Shown here: positions 19,095-29,207 of the stretch, piece after piece
Numbering within the stretch: the first letter of the stretch is position 1
Layout of the letters: each line of letters begins with the position of its first letter
From: Allomyces macrogynus ATCC 38327
Lineage: Eukaryota; Blastocladiomycota; Blastocladiomycetes; Blastocladiales; Blastocladiaceae
Assembly (NCBI GenBank): GCA_000151295.1
Contig: GG745331.1
Span: forward strand, 898,973 to 960,453
Direction: 5' to 3'
DNA length: 61,481 nt
The notes under the pieces: model-generated
What the model saw: only the letters and a program-made list of their open reading frames with translations
Told to the model about the DNA's origin: nothing
Database searches by the model: none
Translations under genes and position numbers: made by a program

Positions 19095-20750
19095 ATGGCG
19101 GTGACGGGCCCCCCGCCGCCAGCGTGGTTCCAGTACTTGCCCTACGCCATCATTGGCGCGTTTGGGCTGTTTATTGCTGGGTTTGGGTTTTATGTGTATT
19201 TCTTGAATCGCGCGCTCAAGACCCGCCTGCGCGACGACGAGGCGCGGCTGTGTCCCGACAGCGACAAGTACGAGCCCGAGCTGGCCTACGAGTGGCTCAC
19301 GGCCAAGGCCACGGGGAAAAGCACAAATCCGCAACCGAGTGCCGTGGTCAATGTGTCCAGCAATCTAGGGGTCGGCGAGCAGTACCCTGAGCAAGCGCCA
19401 GGTAACATGCGGAGTGGTTGTTGATGGGTGATTTGACGCGCGTCACGGTGCCTGACCGCTTTGTTTGTAGATTCGTCAACCACCACGCTCCTCGGGATCA
19501 GGGTGGACGGCGACATTGACCAGCGCGGCAAGCTCGTCGTGGCCACGGTGCAGTGCAAGCCGTTCAAAGGCGGCCTATTTGAGCGCATCACGTCGATTCA
19601 GTTTGCTGACGCGGACAATGAGAGCCGCCAGCTCAAGGTCGATTTTGCTGGCGCTGTGCCCCATGATCCGGTTCGTTTTCGCGGCTGGCTTAATTACGGG
19701 CAGGACCGGATCGGCGCTAACAAGTACAATCCAAACTTCCCGACTAGGTTGTCGAAGCCGCCGTTGAGCGCGGTATTGCGACGCTCAACCAGGCCATCAC
19801 CGCGAACCGCATCTTCTCGCCGTGGATCTACATGATCCCATTCTATGCGAGCTGGGCTGTGCTGATTTGGTTCATCAAGGGCCCGGGCGGTCCCGACGGA
19901 AAGCAGTGGCAACCCATCAAGACGCCGTGGGCGGTTCTGTTCAAGACATGGGCTCTGCTTGGTGTTGGTCTCGTTCTTGCTGCCCTCGCCCTTGTCGTCG
20001 TGGGCGCCTACTTTGAGGACGTGCGTATATCATGCTGCCTTTTTTTTACCGAATCGGTGTGTGGCTCTTCTGACTGATATTTCTTGGTGTGCACACTCTT
20101 TGAATAGCGGTTTATCCCGCGCGTGCGCGAGGCGCTCGTCGAGCTCAACAAGTCGGACAAGCACGGCTTGACCTGGACCATGGTGCGGACGCAGCCGCGC
20201 TACGATGCGTGCTGCATTCCGTCGTTGTTGTATTCAAGCCCCAAATGCGTGGCTCTGAGCCTTGCCGGTTGGCTGATCCCATTCCCATTGCGGATCGATC
20301 CGTGCGATCTCTGCACGATCCCGCTCCCGTATCATCGCGACGCTGAATGGGTTTGTCTGCTCTCTCGTCCCTGTCCCGCTGACTGTTGCTTGCCTCCCGC
20401 TTCTCAACGGACTGACTGTGCGCATGTCGATTGGATAGACGCTCATGGTCTCACGGCCGAAGCTCCCGCCCGCCAACAACGCAGACGCGTTTTCGGCGCC
20501 GCCTGGTGCAACGAGCGCGGCAACGCTCTATTCCCCTCCGGGCGCACCGATCGCGTCGTTTTCGGGGTTCGCGCCCGACTATTCTGCGTACCCGCCGTCG
20601 TACCCGCCCCCGGCCGCCGCCTACCCGCCGCAGTCGTCAACCTATCCCGCGTATCCGTATCCTGGCCCGTCCCACCCGCCAGCGGGTGATCCGGCCTATC
20701 CCGCGTATGGCCCGTCGTACCCTAAGATCCACGTCCTTGTGCCGCGCTGA
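19095..20750 (+). CDS. Three-helix membrane protein with Tyr/Pro-rich tail, five exons, unknown function
   Basis: ATG 19095 begins MAVTGPPPPAWFQYLPYAII; a helix at residues about 14-37 follows. The second exon (from about 19471) encodes a soluble domain of roughly 70 residues (LGIRVDGDIDQRGKLVV and FERITSIQFADADNESRQL). A 70-bp intron with a GCTAAC branch site (about 19672-19746) joins VPHDP to VVEAAVERGIATLNQ, then come two more helices (WIYMIPFYASWAVLIWF and ALLGVGLVLAALALVVVGAY). After further introns a basic segment (RFIPRVREALVELNKSDKHG) leads to a C-terminal tail with repeated YPP/AYP units such as AYPPSYPPPAAAYPP. Such tails often mediate self-association or phase separation (inference). 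Exon four's 3' edge near 20348 is approximate. No family recognised. Confidence 0.65.
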
Positions 20751-20952
20751 GACGCAGCAAAGCGCGGATGATCTCGGGGCACGTGCCTTTGTGTCTTTTT
20801 GTTATTTTTTGGTTGTATCTCGGTGCCGCCCTCTCGGATTTCAAATTTTGCGTTTTTGCTTGTCGCTCCGCTGTTCATCGTTGTCTGGCCAGCGGAGAGT
20901 GCAGGCACAGCCGCGCGGTCGCAGTGTCTCGACCGCGACATAGATTTGCATT

Positions 20953-21321
20953 TTATTCAATCGCGCCCCGTCTGTTTGTCCAGGAAGAAGGTGGAGAAGA
21001 TTGGAATGAATTCTCTTCAAGATTGCAACCCCGCGCGTTGACGTGAAGGCCGATGATGAGCGACGGCGACAGCTCAAGAACGGTGGGGCATTTATTTTTG
21101 AGATTGTCGTGGACACAATTCGAAGAACCTCCACATGGACGACAGACAGAGCGTCTAACTCCATGCTCACAGATTGATTGCCCCTCACATGGTTTGCATG
21201 AGTGTTGCTGTCTCAAATAAGGACAGATTTTGATGAAAGGTCGTTTCGTACGTTTGTAAGCTTGTTCACCAACACAAATGAGAGTTCCATTGATGCGCAA
21301 ATTCTTTGGAACGGTCTCCAT
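20953..21321 (-). CDS. Short protein with Cys/His tandem repeats (C-x2-C-x5-C-x-H-x6)
   Basis: About 120 aa from ATG 21319-21321. Two and a half 18-residue units are visible: CPYLRQQHSC (first unit, with Tyr at the His position), CKPCEGQSICEHGVRRS, and CRPCGGSSNCVHDNLKNKC. The spacing C-x2-C-x5-C-x-H-x6 recurs exactly. Similar Cys/His repeat proteins are known as large families in giant DNA viruses, oomycetes and some early fungi; the link is from memory of the pattern. The repeats stop abruptly after KNKC and the rest of the frame is not repeat-like, suggesting a truncated remnant. The surrounding DNA is AT-richer than the window. It may be a fragment rather than a functional gene. Confidence 0.45.
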   Translation of the reverse strand: METVPKNLRINGTLICVGEQAYKRTKRPFIKICPYLRQQHSCKPCEGQSICEHGVRRSVCRPCGGSSNCVHDNLKNKCPTVLELSPSLIIGLHVNARGCNLEENSFQSSPPSSWTNRRGAIE

Positions 21322-21387
21322 TCTCTGTATGTTGACTAGCTCCTAACTTTAAATGAACGCAATCCGAACGTATCTGAATGATGGAAG

Positions 21388-21403
21388 ATAGGGGGGGGGG
21401 GGG
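21388..21403. repeat. Poly-G run
   Basis: An uninterrupted run of about 14 G in the AT-richer island, in non-coding sequence between two Cys/His-rich fragments. Confidence 0.8.
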
Positions 21404-21510
21404 GTGTTCGAAGCGTCTGAAGATTGCAAAAGTAGGCGAGTGATTGTCTTGACAAGAGTTGTGGTTATTGGGCCACTTTCAATCAAGCAATTATTCATGG
21501 CAAAACCACA

Positions 21511-21642
21511 TCAACAACTCTTCACCGTCCTGCATTTCAAAACGTGATTGGCAAGCGTCTTTTCGAAATTAAACACCTTTTTGCACTTGTCGCATGCAAT
21601 AGTCTGTACCAATGCACTTGAGCCACACAGCCCCAGAATGCC
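21511..21642 (-). pseudogene. C2HC zinc-finger fragment
   Basis: A minus-strand frame ending at the TGA at 21511-21513 encodes ACDKCKKVFNFEKTLANHVL followed by KC, a textbook zinc finger of the C-x2-C ... H-x3-C type. Upstream the same frame meets a TGA at about 21643-21645. Beyond that TGA it encodes a helical segment (ILEMTQKNMNEIEKSLKDTI) on the far side. No start codon lies within the fragment. It could be an exon of a gene with the helical segment, or debris. Fingers of this C2HC form next to coiled coils are common in large DNA viruses of protists (family knowledge). Confidence 0.4.
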
Positions 21643-21800
21643 TCAAATTTGACCAAACGAAACTGCTCGAACTTGGCTAATCGTATCTTTCAAACTCTTT
21701 TCGATTTCGTTCATGTTTTTCTGCGTCATTTCGAGAATGCTCGAGATTTGCGCAAGCGCTACATTGTCGAGTTGCAATCCAGTATCAGTTTCTGGGTTGT
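21643..21800 (-). other. Helical/coiled-coil coding remnant
   Basis: Minus-strand frame with an acidic stretch then a strongly helical segment (LDNVALAQISSILEMTQKNM, then NEIEKSLKDTISQVRAV) ending at TGA 21643-21645. It could be the 3' exon of the neighbouring SLX1 gene, joined by an intron, or part of the zinc-finger fragment just downstream. The sequence does not decide between these. Confidence 0.35.
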
Positions 21801-21812
21801 TTGCACACTTGG

Positions 21813-22940
21813 TCAGCATCCTCCGCCTCCTCCCACCGTCCACTTCCTCCTCCTCACTCTCCAACCCCTCCCACACCCCCTCCCCCCACTCCCACTGCCA
21901 ACTCCTGTGCGCACTTTGGCCTCGCGCACAAGCGCCCCCCACTCAATCTCCATCTCGTACCTGATACACGGCCCCATAATCAGCACAAGCATCCCACTCC
22001 CCTTCTTCTGCCACGCGTTCGCCCAACACACCAAGTGCGCGACCGCCGCGCACCACAGGCACTCGTCGCCCATATCCCCGTCGCCAACGTGTGTTCGGCA
22101 TACACGTCATGGGCAGACGATTGGAATGGGCGGAAGGCTCTTGGTCGTGGTGAGTGGGCCAGACGTGTCATCAGTGCGGCATGAGGTTGAGAGTGGAGGT
22201 TAGAGTCGCAAGCCATGGGAGTAGAGAAGACGTGGATATGGAGAGGCCACCAGGAGAAGAGGATGCGGTCAGGAGGGACGCGAGGGAGGCCAGGCACGGG
22301 TGTATGCGCACCATTCAGTGCGCGTTTTTCAGGAGCAGCATGGTGTTGTGCTTCATGTGCCATGATGAGAGACTAGGGCGAGTGGATGGGTAAGGAATGG
22401 GTTTGGGTGCGAATTGTGCGGGTGGAGAGGTTATGTGCGGGTCTATGACCGCCATGGACGAGTGCCAGAGGGAGATTTGCAAGTAGGTTGTCATGGAAGG
22501 CCATCAATCATGTCCAGATGATGGCAAAGCGATGCGCGTACTTTGCCATGCCCATTCAAACTAACGTCGTAATGGAAAACACGCATTTTGGTAAGAAAAA
22601 ACAACATTTCTTTGGACGAGCATGACGAACCAAGGCAAATGTTGGATGCACCTGCAGCATGGCTAGCTTTGTCAGGAAACCATGCACAAACAGCACCATT
22701 TCCCTGTCCAAAATTAACACCCTCGATTAATCTACTTGTTCGCAACATTCTCCACCCTGACACGACATACCACGGCCGCTTCTTGGTCGTCCACTTGGCT
22801 CCACCCACAATCTCGCCAATATGCTGCTGAAGCCGCTGAATTGGGTTGGGCGTCGACCCGACATAGGCGTGGTTCTTGCATCGTGGGTGCTGCGAGTGTA
22901 ACAGGTAGCAGCAGTAGAAATGCTGGTCGGGAATATCCAT
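21813..22940 (-). CDS. SLX1: SLX1-like GIY-YIG structure-specific endonuclease, with a frameshift and altered RING
   Basis: SLX1 is the catalytic GIY-YIG subunit of the SLX1-SLX4 nuclease that cuts branched DNA. Exons 22940-22771 ([41 protein letters not shown]), 22703-22652 ([17 protein letters not shown]), 22560-22542 (FEWAWQ) and from 22442 (NPHITSP..., then [14 protein letters not shown]) join in phase and reproduce the family order including the catalytic Arg and Glu. A TGA then interrupts the frame. The continuation [10 protein letters not shown] lies one frame over, next to an A5 run (22325-22329 plus-strand T5), so a single-base indel is likely. Further on, [18 protein letters not shown] and [12 protein letters not shown] match the C-terminal RING-like region, but the usual CPxC is CIRY. 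Decaying gene, sequence error or unusual allele are all possible. Confidence 0.72.
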
Positions 22941-23537
22941 TGGTTGTCAAGAATGGGGTTGGAGGCTGTGAGTCGAGCCTGAACAGGGCTGGATGCAGTG
23001 GATTGCTCGAGAATATAACTGACCGGAGCGTTGCAGCTGGTTGTCGCCGTGCTATTTTTGCAGTGTCGAATACATTTGGCGAGGCCGGGCCGGCTGTGCG
23101 TCGCAGTCGTCGATGCCAATGACCTGCCACCTGCAAAGAGGAATGTGTGTGAGTCATTTATTTGTCAAGAAGCGACAAAGGTCGGGCCAGTGCCGCAAGC
23201 TCCTGCCTTAATGTCGTCGTTCGTGTCGTCGTTGGTCAGTCTGTTTCGTGTGAGGGAGAGCGTTCCCGGCAAAGAAATCGCGCACGGGGAAGCGATGCCA
23301 GTCGAACTCGTGTGAAATCGATATATCAATAAAAATAGGAACCCAAAACCTTCAAAGCTAAGACGCCGACTCCTCAAATCACCACACCGTGCGGGCGCAG
23401 AGAGAGCGCGAGCCGACAGTGCGCGCAGGCCCCAATTGGGCGAAGAGAGGGAACAAAAGAAAGGCCACACCACAAACGAAAGAGGGGGAGAACAATAGCG
23501 AGGTGCCAAGGACCCTCGCGAAGAAGGAAAGACGCGC
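22941..23537. other. Intergenic spacer
   Basis: About 600 bp between the SLX1 start and the Cbf5 stop, both on the minus strand. It should hold the SLX1 promoter and the Cbf5 3' UTR. GC content rises again toward Cbf5. No supported gene. Confidence 0.4.
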
Positions 23538-25095
23538 TTAATCCTTCTTCTTCTTGTCCTTCTTCTCCTTCTTTTCCTTCTTCTCGCCGTCGTCGTCGGT
23601 CTTGGCCTTCTTCTTCTCCTTCTTCTCCTTCTTCTCCTTCTTCTTCTCCTTCTTCTCCTCGGCCTCGGTGGGCGCCGCGGCCGTGGCCTTGACGGGCGTC
23701 GACGGCTCCGACTCCGAGTCCGACAGCTCCGCGGCCTTGCGCTTGACGGCGGTAGGCGCCGGGACGGGCGTCTCAGCCTCGACCTCCATGGCGTCGTCGT
23801 CGTCGTTGGCCTTGGCGGCGTTGGGCACGTCAGTGCGGTTGTAGTCAACGTAGCCCGAGGTCCAGTTCTTGGGCGTCTCCTCGGTCGGGCGACCAAACTT
23901 GTCGAGCTTGCCCTCCTTGATGAGCTTCTTCTTCTCCTGGGCCTTGGGGCCAAGACCCCAGCGGCGCGGGTACGTGTCGCGCTCCATGATGACGCGCTTA
24001 ATCTTGGCAACCACGCCGTGGTCGACGGTGGCCATGACGGCCGTCGTCATCTGCGCGATCGCGAGGGCAATCGCCTCGCCCTTGGTCGTCATGAGCACGA
24101 CCTCGTCGCCGACCTCGATCCCGGACTCGAACCGCAGCAGACCGGGGATCATCATCTTGGCGCCGTAGCAGATGGCGTTGACGGCCGAGTCCTTGAGCAC
24201 GATGCGCTTGAACCCGACGAGCAGCTTCTCGAGCGGCATGACCACCTTGCGCAGGTACGACTCGTCCTTGGTGTTGTCGTAAAGCCACTGCGCGTCCATG
24301 ACGTCGTGCATCGTCATGAGGTTGTCGTTCTCCGACATGGCACCGGAACGGACACGGCGCAGTTCCTGCATGTGGCCGCCGACGCCGAGCAGCAGACCAA
24401 GGTGCACGCAGAGCGTACGGACGTAGGTGCCGGCCTCGCACGACACCCAGAAGACGGCGAGGTTGCGGTCCTGGTCAAACTCGAGCAGCTTCGACTGGTA
24501 GATGGTGCGCACACGCAGCTGGCGCTTGACGGCCGAAATGAGAGGCGGGCGCTGGAAGAGCGAGCCCGTGAGCGTCTCGATGGCCTATAATGAGAAAAGA
24601 AGCGACGAGAGGTCAGTTTGAATTCGCGAGAATGCGCACGGTCAACGTGACAAAAAGCAAATTTGAATAACGTACGGCGGCGACCTTGCGCTCCGAGTCG
24701 ACGGCATCGTGCAGGCGCAGGACCGAGACGTACTCCTTCCCGGCCGACTGCTGCGACTTGACGAGACGCGTCGCCCGGTCAATGCAGACAATCAGGCAAC
24801 CCGTGACCTTGGGGTCGAGCGTGCCCGAGTGACCCGTCTTCTCGCAGCGCAGAATGCGCTTGATCCAGGCAACCACCTCGTGCGACGATGGGTTCGAGGG
24901 CTTGTCGAGGTTGATGACACCGTAGCGAATGTACTCGGCGAGCGGGCGCGCCAAGGGGGTCGACCCCGAGGGGATCGGCGTGTAGTGGCCGGTGCGCACG
25001 TGCAGCTTGTCAAAGTTCTTGAGCAGCAGCGGCCACTCGGAGGTGTCGAGCGCGGGCGTCTTGCCCTCGGGCTTGATGATGTGGTCCTGCGACAT
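23538..25095 (-). CDS. CBF5: Cbf5/dyskerin, H/ACA snoRNP pseudouridine synthase
   Basis: Exons 25095-24676 and 24584-23538, with a 91-bp intron (GTACGT...TTATAG), give 488 aa, the usual length. It is the nucleolar catalytic subunit of H/ACA RNPs, converting uridine to pseudouridine in rRNA and snRNA. The N-terminal DKCLD-like region ([20 protein letters not shown]) precedes the TruB fold with the catalytic Asp in [14 protein letters not shown]. Further blocks are [31 protein letters not shown] and [19 protein letters not shown]. The PUA domain follows ([20 protein letters not shown], then [11 protein letters not shown]). The C terminus is a long Lys/Glu tract ([12 protein letters not shown]) typical of dyskerin nucleolar tails. 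All key residues are present. Confidence 0.96.
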
Positions 25096-26161
25096 GGTGG
25101 AAACGCGAGGTGGAGGGGGGCAAGGTGGGAGGGTGACGGGGAGGGAGGGGAAGGGGGGTGGTCGAACTGCGTCGAGCCGAAATCGAAACTCTCGCGCGCT
25201 GGTGAGGTCTGGAGAAGACGCGGCACTGGCGGGCTGACGAAGGGCAAACGATGATTTTGCGCTTGTGGAGAACGTTCTTTGCTCTGTCGGTGTGGAGGTG
25301 GTGCCGCGCTCCACGAGTGGGAAGCGTTGATCAGGTCACGCTCCGTCACGTGTGCGGTTGCCTGGGACTGCGCGAGAGGTTTGACATGGACACGAGGCAA
25401 GCCACGCTGTGCGGTGCATTCCGTTGGGCGAGAGCACATGACCCGAATGGGGCCGGGTCCCTGTTGCCGGAAAGTCCCTGCTCGTGCCAACGTCGAATCC
25501 AAGGGCAAGTCGCCAACCGCTCCTGGTCGCTGGCCTCGTCCGCCATCGTCGCCGACCGTCCATTTGGATCAAGTACACGACCGCGAGCACCGGCCGCGGG
25601 CACGCTGCAACTTGGCGCGGCCGAACCCTGCTGCAAGTCGTACGCCGGGCACGCCAACGACGCGTCTGCAATCACTCCCACGCGGGATCCCGAGGTCGCT
25701 CGCAGCGCTGCTCCTAGTCCCCGCACAGCACGCCGTTGCGCACAACCGTTGGGCACACGGTGCAACGCGCGCGCTTGTGCCTCTGCTGTTGCTGTTCGCG
25801 GTGGCGACCAGCATCGTCGAGGACTTTGGGGCTGGCGCAGGGGGTGCGTCTGGTGCGGCGGCGTGCAGCGTGAGCAGCCAACCGCGTGGCTGACAGTCGA
25901 ACGTCGACTTGGCCGCCAACCATAGCACCCGCACCGCACACCCAGCGGTCAACGGCAACGTCCAGCACGCGGCCCTGCAGCTGTACGAGCGTGACTCCAT
26001 CCTCCCCGGCTCTTTGACCCTCGATTGAACGGCTGTCCTGCCGCACGCGTCCACGCCGCCCGTGCTCCCTCTGCAAGCGCGGCGCTTGCCCAACCCTGAG
26101 GCGCCGCCAGCTGCAGTGAGCCGCTCGATCCGTACTATCCACGACCACTCGCCAATGGACC
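25096..26161. other. Divergent intergenic region
   Basis: About 1.07 kb between the Cbf5 start (minus) and the next plus-strand start. Frames on both strands lack domains. A G-rich block (GGTGGAGGGGGGCAAGG-like) lies at about 25110-25165, just upstream of the Cbf5 start. Confidence 0.4.
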
Positions 26162-28801
26162 ATGGCCAGCCCTCCCGCACGGACCACGACACAGCAGCAG
26201 CCGCCTCTTCTTCCTGCCCCCGTGCCGCGCCGTGCAGAAGACGCCATGACTGCCGCTCGCCGCGCCCCCTTCGTGCGCGGCGTCACGCCGGCCCTCGCGG
26301 AAGCCAACGATGCTCCTGAACCGCCGCGTGTTGCGACCAGCGATGGGACCACGACGACGCGCCGTGCCAGTACGTCTGGGTCGGGTCCGGCTGTCAAGGT
26401 ATGGGGCTGACTGATGGTGACGGTGGGCGGACATAGATGCTGACCGCGTCTGCTCCTTCTCCACTCGATTACCAGCCGCGTCGACCGTCGAGCAACAATG
26501 TCCTGAGCGTCCCGGGGTCGCGGCCCAACGCCGTGGCACGTCCATCGCCACTGGCGGCGACCATGCCCTCCACCAGTTCGCAACGCGGTCCTGATCCGGT
26601 ATCGGCATCGGCCATCTCGCCACCAGTATCAGCGCAGACAAGGAGGCCGACCGTTGTGAGCCGGACCGCCGACGCGCTCCCGGCCTCGCCGCGCGTTCCA
26701 CTTCCAGTCGCTGCCACGACCTCGACGCGCCCGCGTGCCGGGTCACTGCGATCGGCCGCGTCCTCGTCGTCGACGGGCCCGGCATTGAGCGCAAGCGCAA
26801 CATCGGGATCGAGCACGACCGCGTCTGGACGACGCGTCGTCCGTCCAACACCTTCATCAGCGACCCCCGAGCCCGTCCCTCCGCCAGCGAACGCGCCCGT
26901 AACGCTCCCGGCCCCTCCACCACCGCCGGCGCCAGTACCGCTACCGGTCGTTCCGCCTGTGGCTGCTCCGGATCTGCCACTACCGCGGTTTCCCGCACGC
27001 ACGCCGCCGCCTGCTGTGAAAACGGCGCGCGAGGTCGAGTGACCTGCTCATCACCAACCAGACGCTGGCTGCACTCAACCAGGACCTGACGGCCAACGTC
27101 AAGCAGCAATCCGACTTTATCGCGCAATTGCAGACGCACGTGGCCCGGCTCGAACGACGCATGCGTGCCGCGGGTGTGCCGACCGCACCCGACGACGACG
27201 ATCTCCCGGCGAAGCCGGCCAGGGGACCGACACGAGCGACACACGCGCTGCGTGTCGCTGATCTCGAGCACGCCGAGGATATGGTCGATGCCGCGTCGCC
27301 GTTCTTGCCCAAGGCGTATTACGAGCCCGTGTCCGAGGATAAGATCCAGGACCACCATATGCTGTTGCTGCGCATGTGCGATAAGACGCAGCGGATGCTG
27401 TATGAGGGGCAAAAGGCGCTCATGGAGGTGGTTGCCGTGAGCGAAGTCGAAGAGGAGGAGGTCCTGCTTGATGACTTTGTGCCGGCGTTCCTGCCACGAC
27501 CGCTCACGGCGATCCGAACTGTCGCTCCCGTCGATGCGGCTCCAGCAGCGCCGACACCGGTACCTGCTGGTTCCTCGCTCGGTGCGACGCCACGACCTTC
27601 GCCAGCAATGTCGAACACGGCATCGGTGCGCACGTCGTGGGCCACCGACTGGACGGGCGACGCGTCCACCGACGGCCTGGCGGGGGACGCGCGCAAAGTC
27701 TCAGCGCGGTTCCTGATCCCGCTCCTCGAAACGCTCTCGCACCACGTGCACCTGCTCGAGCAGTACGTCGCCTCAACCTACGCTCCCAGTTCTGGTCGCG
27801 GCCGGTCCGATTCGCCACCAGTGCGTGTGGTCGATCACGACCCCGCCGTCGTACTCGACCCGAGTCGCCTCTCCCCGCCCGTCGGCCTGCGCGCCGGCCG
27901 CCCAGCGTCCTCACGTGGGAGCCTCCGCGTTCCCGGCTCCACATCCAAATCCATGGAACGGCCCGGACTCGCGCTCGTCCTTGACTTGCACGAGGAAGAC
28001 GTCGAGTCAAGGCGGCACGAGGAAGCGCACGCGCTCCTGACCCAGTGCCACCAGGTCCTTGCGACCCTTGGGCGGCGCGTCGGGATCGACCTTGGTGCCC
28101 ACGCTAGTGCCGTATCCGACCTCGGGATTCCCGCACCACGGCCAACGACTCCGGGGCCCGTGGCCAACGGCGCGCCCGTCAATTTTCTCAAGTCGCACCA
28201 CCGTGCTGAGTCGGACGTGGCGTCCGAACTAGACGTCGAGTCCGAGGGATACTCGACGCTGTCGAGCCTATCGAGCACATCGTCCGAGTCGTCGACAGGG
28301 TCTCGCGCCGCGCGCCGGGCGGATCCGTTGGGGAGTCTTGGGACGAACTTAGCGTTCCTCGCACGGCAACTCCCGCCAGACCGGCTGCTCTCGTCGATGC
28401 ACGCGCGTAGTACGCCGCCGCCGACGCCGACGCCGCGCGCGACCGTCATGCCACTCCCGCGCGCGAGCGCGAGTGTCAGTTCGAGTGCCATGTACTCGGA
28501 CCAGGACTCGTTTGTCTCGTCGTCCGACGTGGTCAGTGGGAGTTCGGTCCTCTCGGGCGCGTCGTCGCGGTCGTGGGCCGGCCGGCCTGGTGGGGTGAGG
28601 ATAAAGCGCACGCCCGCGTCGTCCTCGGCGTCGTCGTCGGACGAAATCCAGGTCAGTGTCTCGGCACCGCGCGTGTCGGTCATGGGTGGGCGAGCGTCGG
28701 CGGGGACGTCGCCCCCCGTCACTGCGGGTCGGCCGAGGGTCGCGAGTTTTAGCGTTCCGACGGCGCCGGTCGTTAAGGTCAAGTCGTGGACGTCAGGCTA
28801 G
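26162..28801 (+). CDS. Large disordered protein with a central coiled coil, at least three exons
   Basis: ATG 26162; a 38-bp intron (26399-26436, GTATGG...CATAG with CTGAC) joins exon 1 to a Ser/Thr/Pro-rich exon 2. A second junction lies between about 26950 and 27045, because the frame changes before DLLITNQTLAALNQDLTANV. That segment opens a coiled coil (QSDFIAQLQTHVARLERRM). A possible folded block follows (LEHAEDMVDAASPFLPKAYY and IQDHHMLLLRMCDKTQRMLY). A second helical patch (FLIPLLETLSHHVHLLEQYV) and LALVLDLHEEDVESRRHEEA precede a long Ser-rich tail ending at 28801. Total about 860 aa. A scaffold or adaptor role is only a guess; no family was recognised. Confidence 0.65.
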
Positions 28802-29207
28802 TCCTGGTCGACTTGGTCGCTGTTGAATTCGTTTTGTTTGTTTTCGTGTTGGACTTTGTGCCGGGATCCGTGATGAGGTCCGGCCCGCTCTTTCGTGCTT
28901 GCATTACCCCTCCTCTCCCCTCCTCTCCCCTCCCCTCCCCTCCCCATCATTCACTCTTTTCTCTCTCGTGGGAACCATTCGAGACCCGCTTGTGTTTCAA
29001 CTTCCGTTTCCGTGTATCGACTCTGCGCTTCGTGAATTTTTGTGTCGCTTGTCCGATTCAGTGCCCCCTCCCCTCTTCTTTTTGTGTAATCATATCTGAG
29101 CCACCGCCCCTGCGCTTGCCCCTGCCGTGCCAACCCAACCCATCTTGCCCACAAAACCGGATTTCTACATTTCAGTCGCGACGCACAGTCCTCTCATCCA
29201 GTCCACT
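28802..29207. other. Convergent intergenic region with a CTCCC-type tract
   Basis: About 400 bp between two converging genes. At about 28909-28946 there are tandem CTCCC/CTCCT units, a simple-sequence pyrimidine tract. The rest is T-rich 3' UTR-like sequence. Confidence 0.6.

Noticed and set aside
18174..19334. A 386-codon minus-strand frame
   Set aside because: No domain, composition unlike neighbours, and it overlaps antisense the first exon of a better-supported plus-strand gene.
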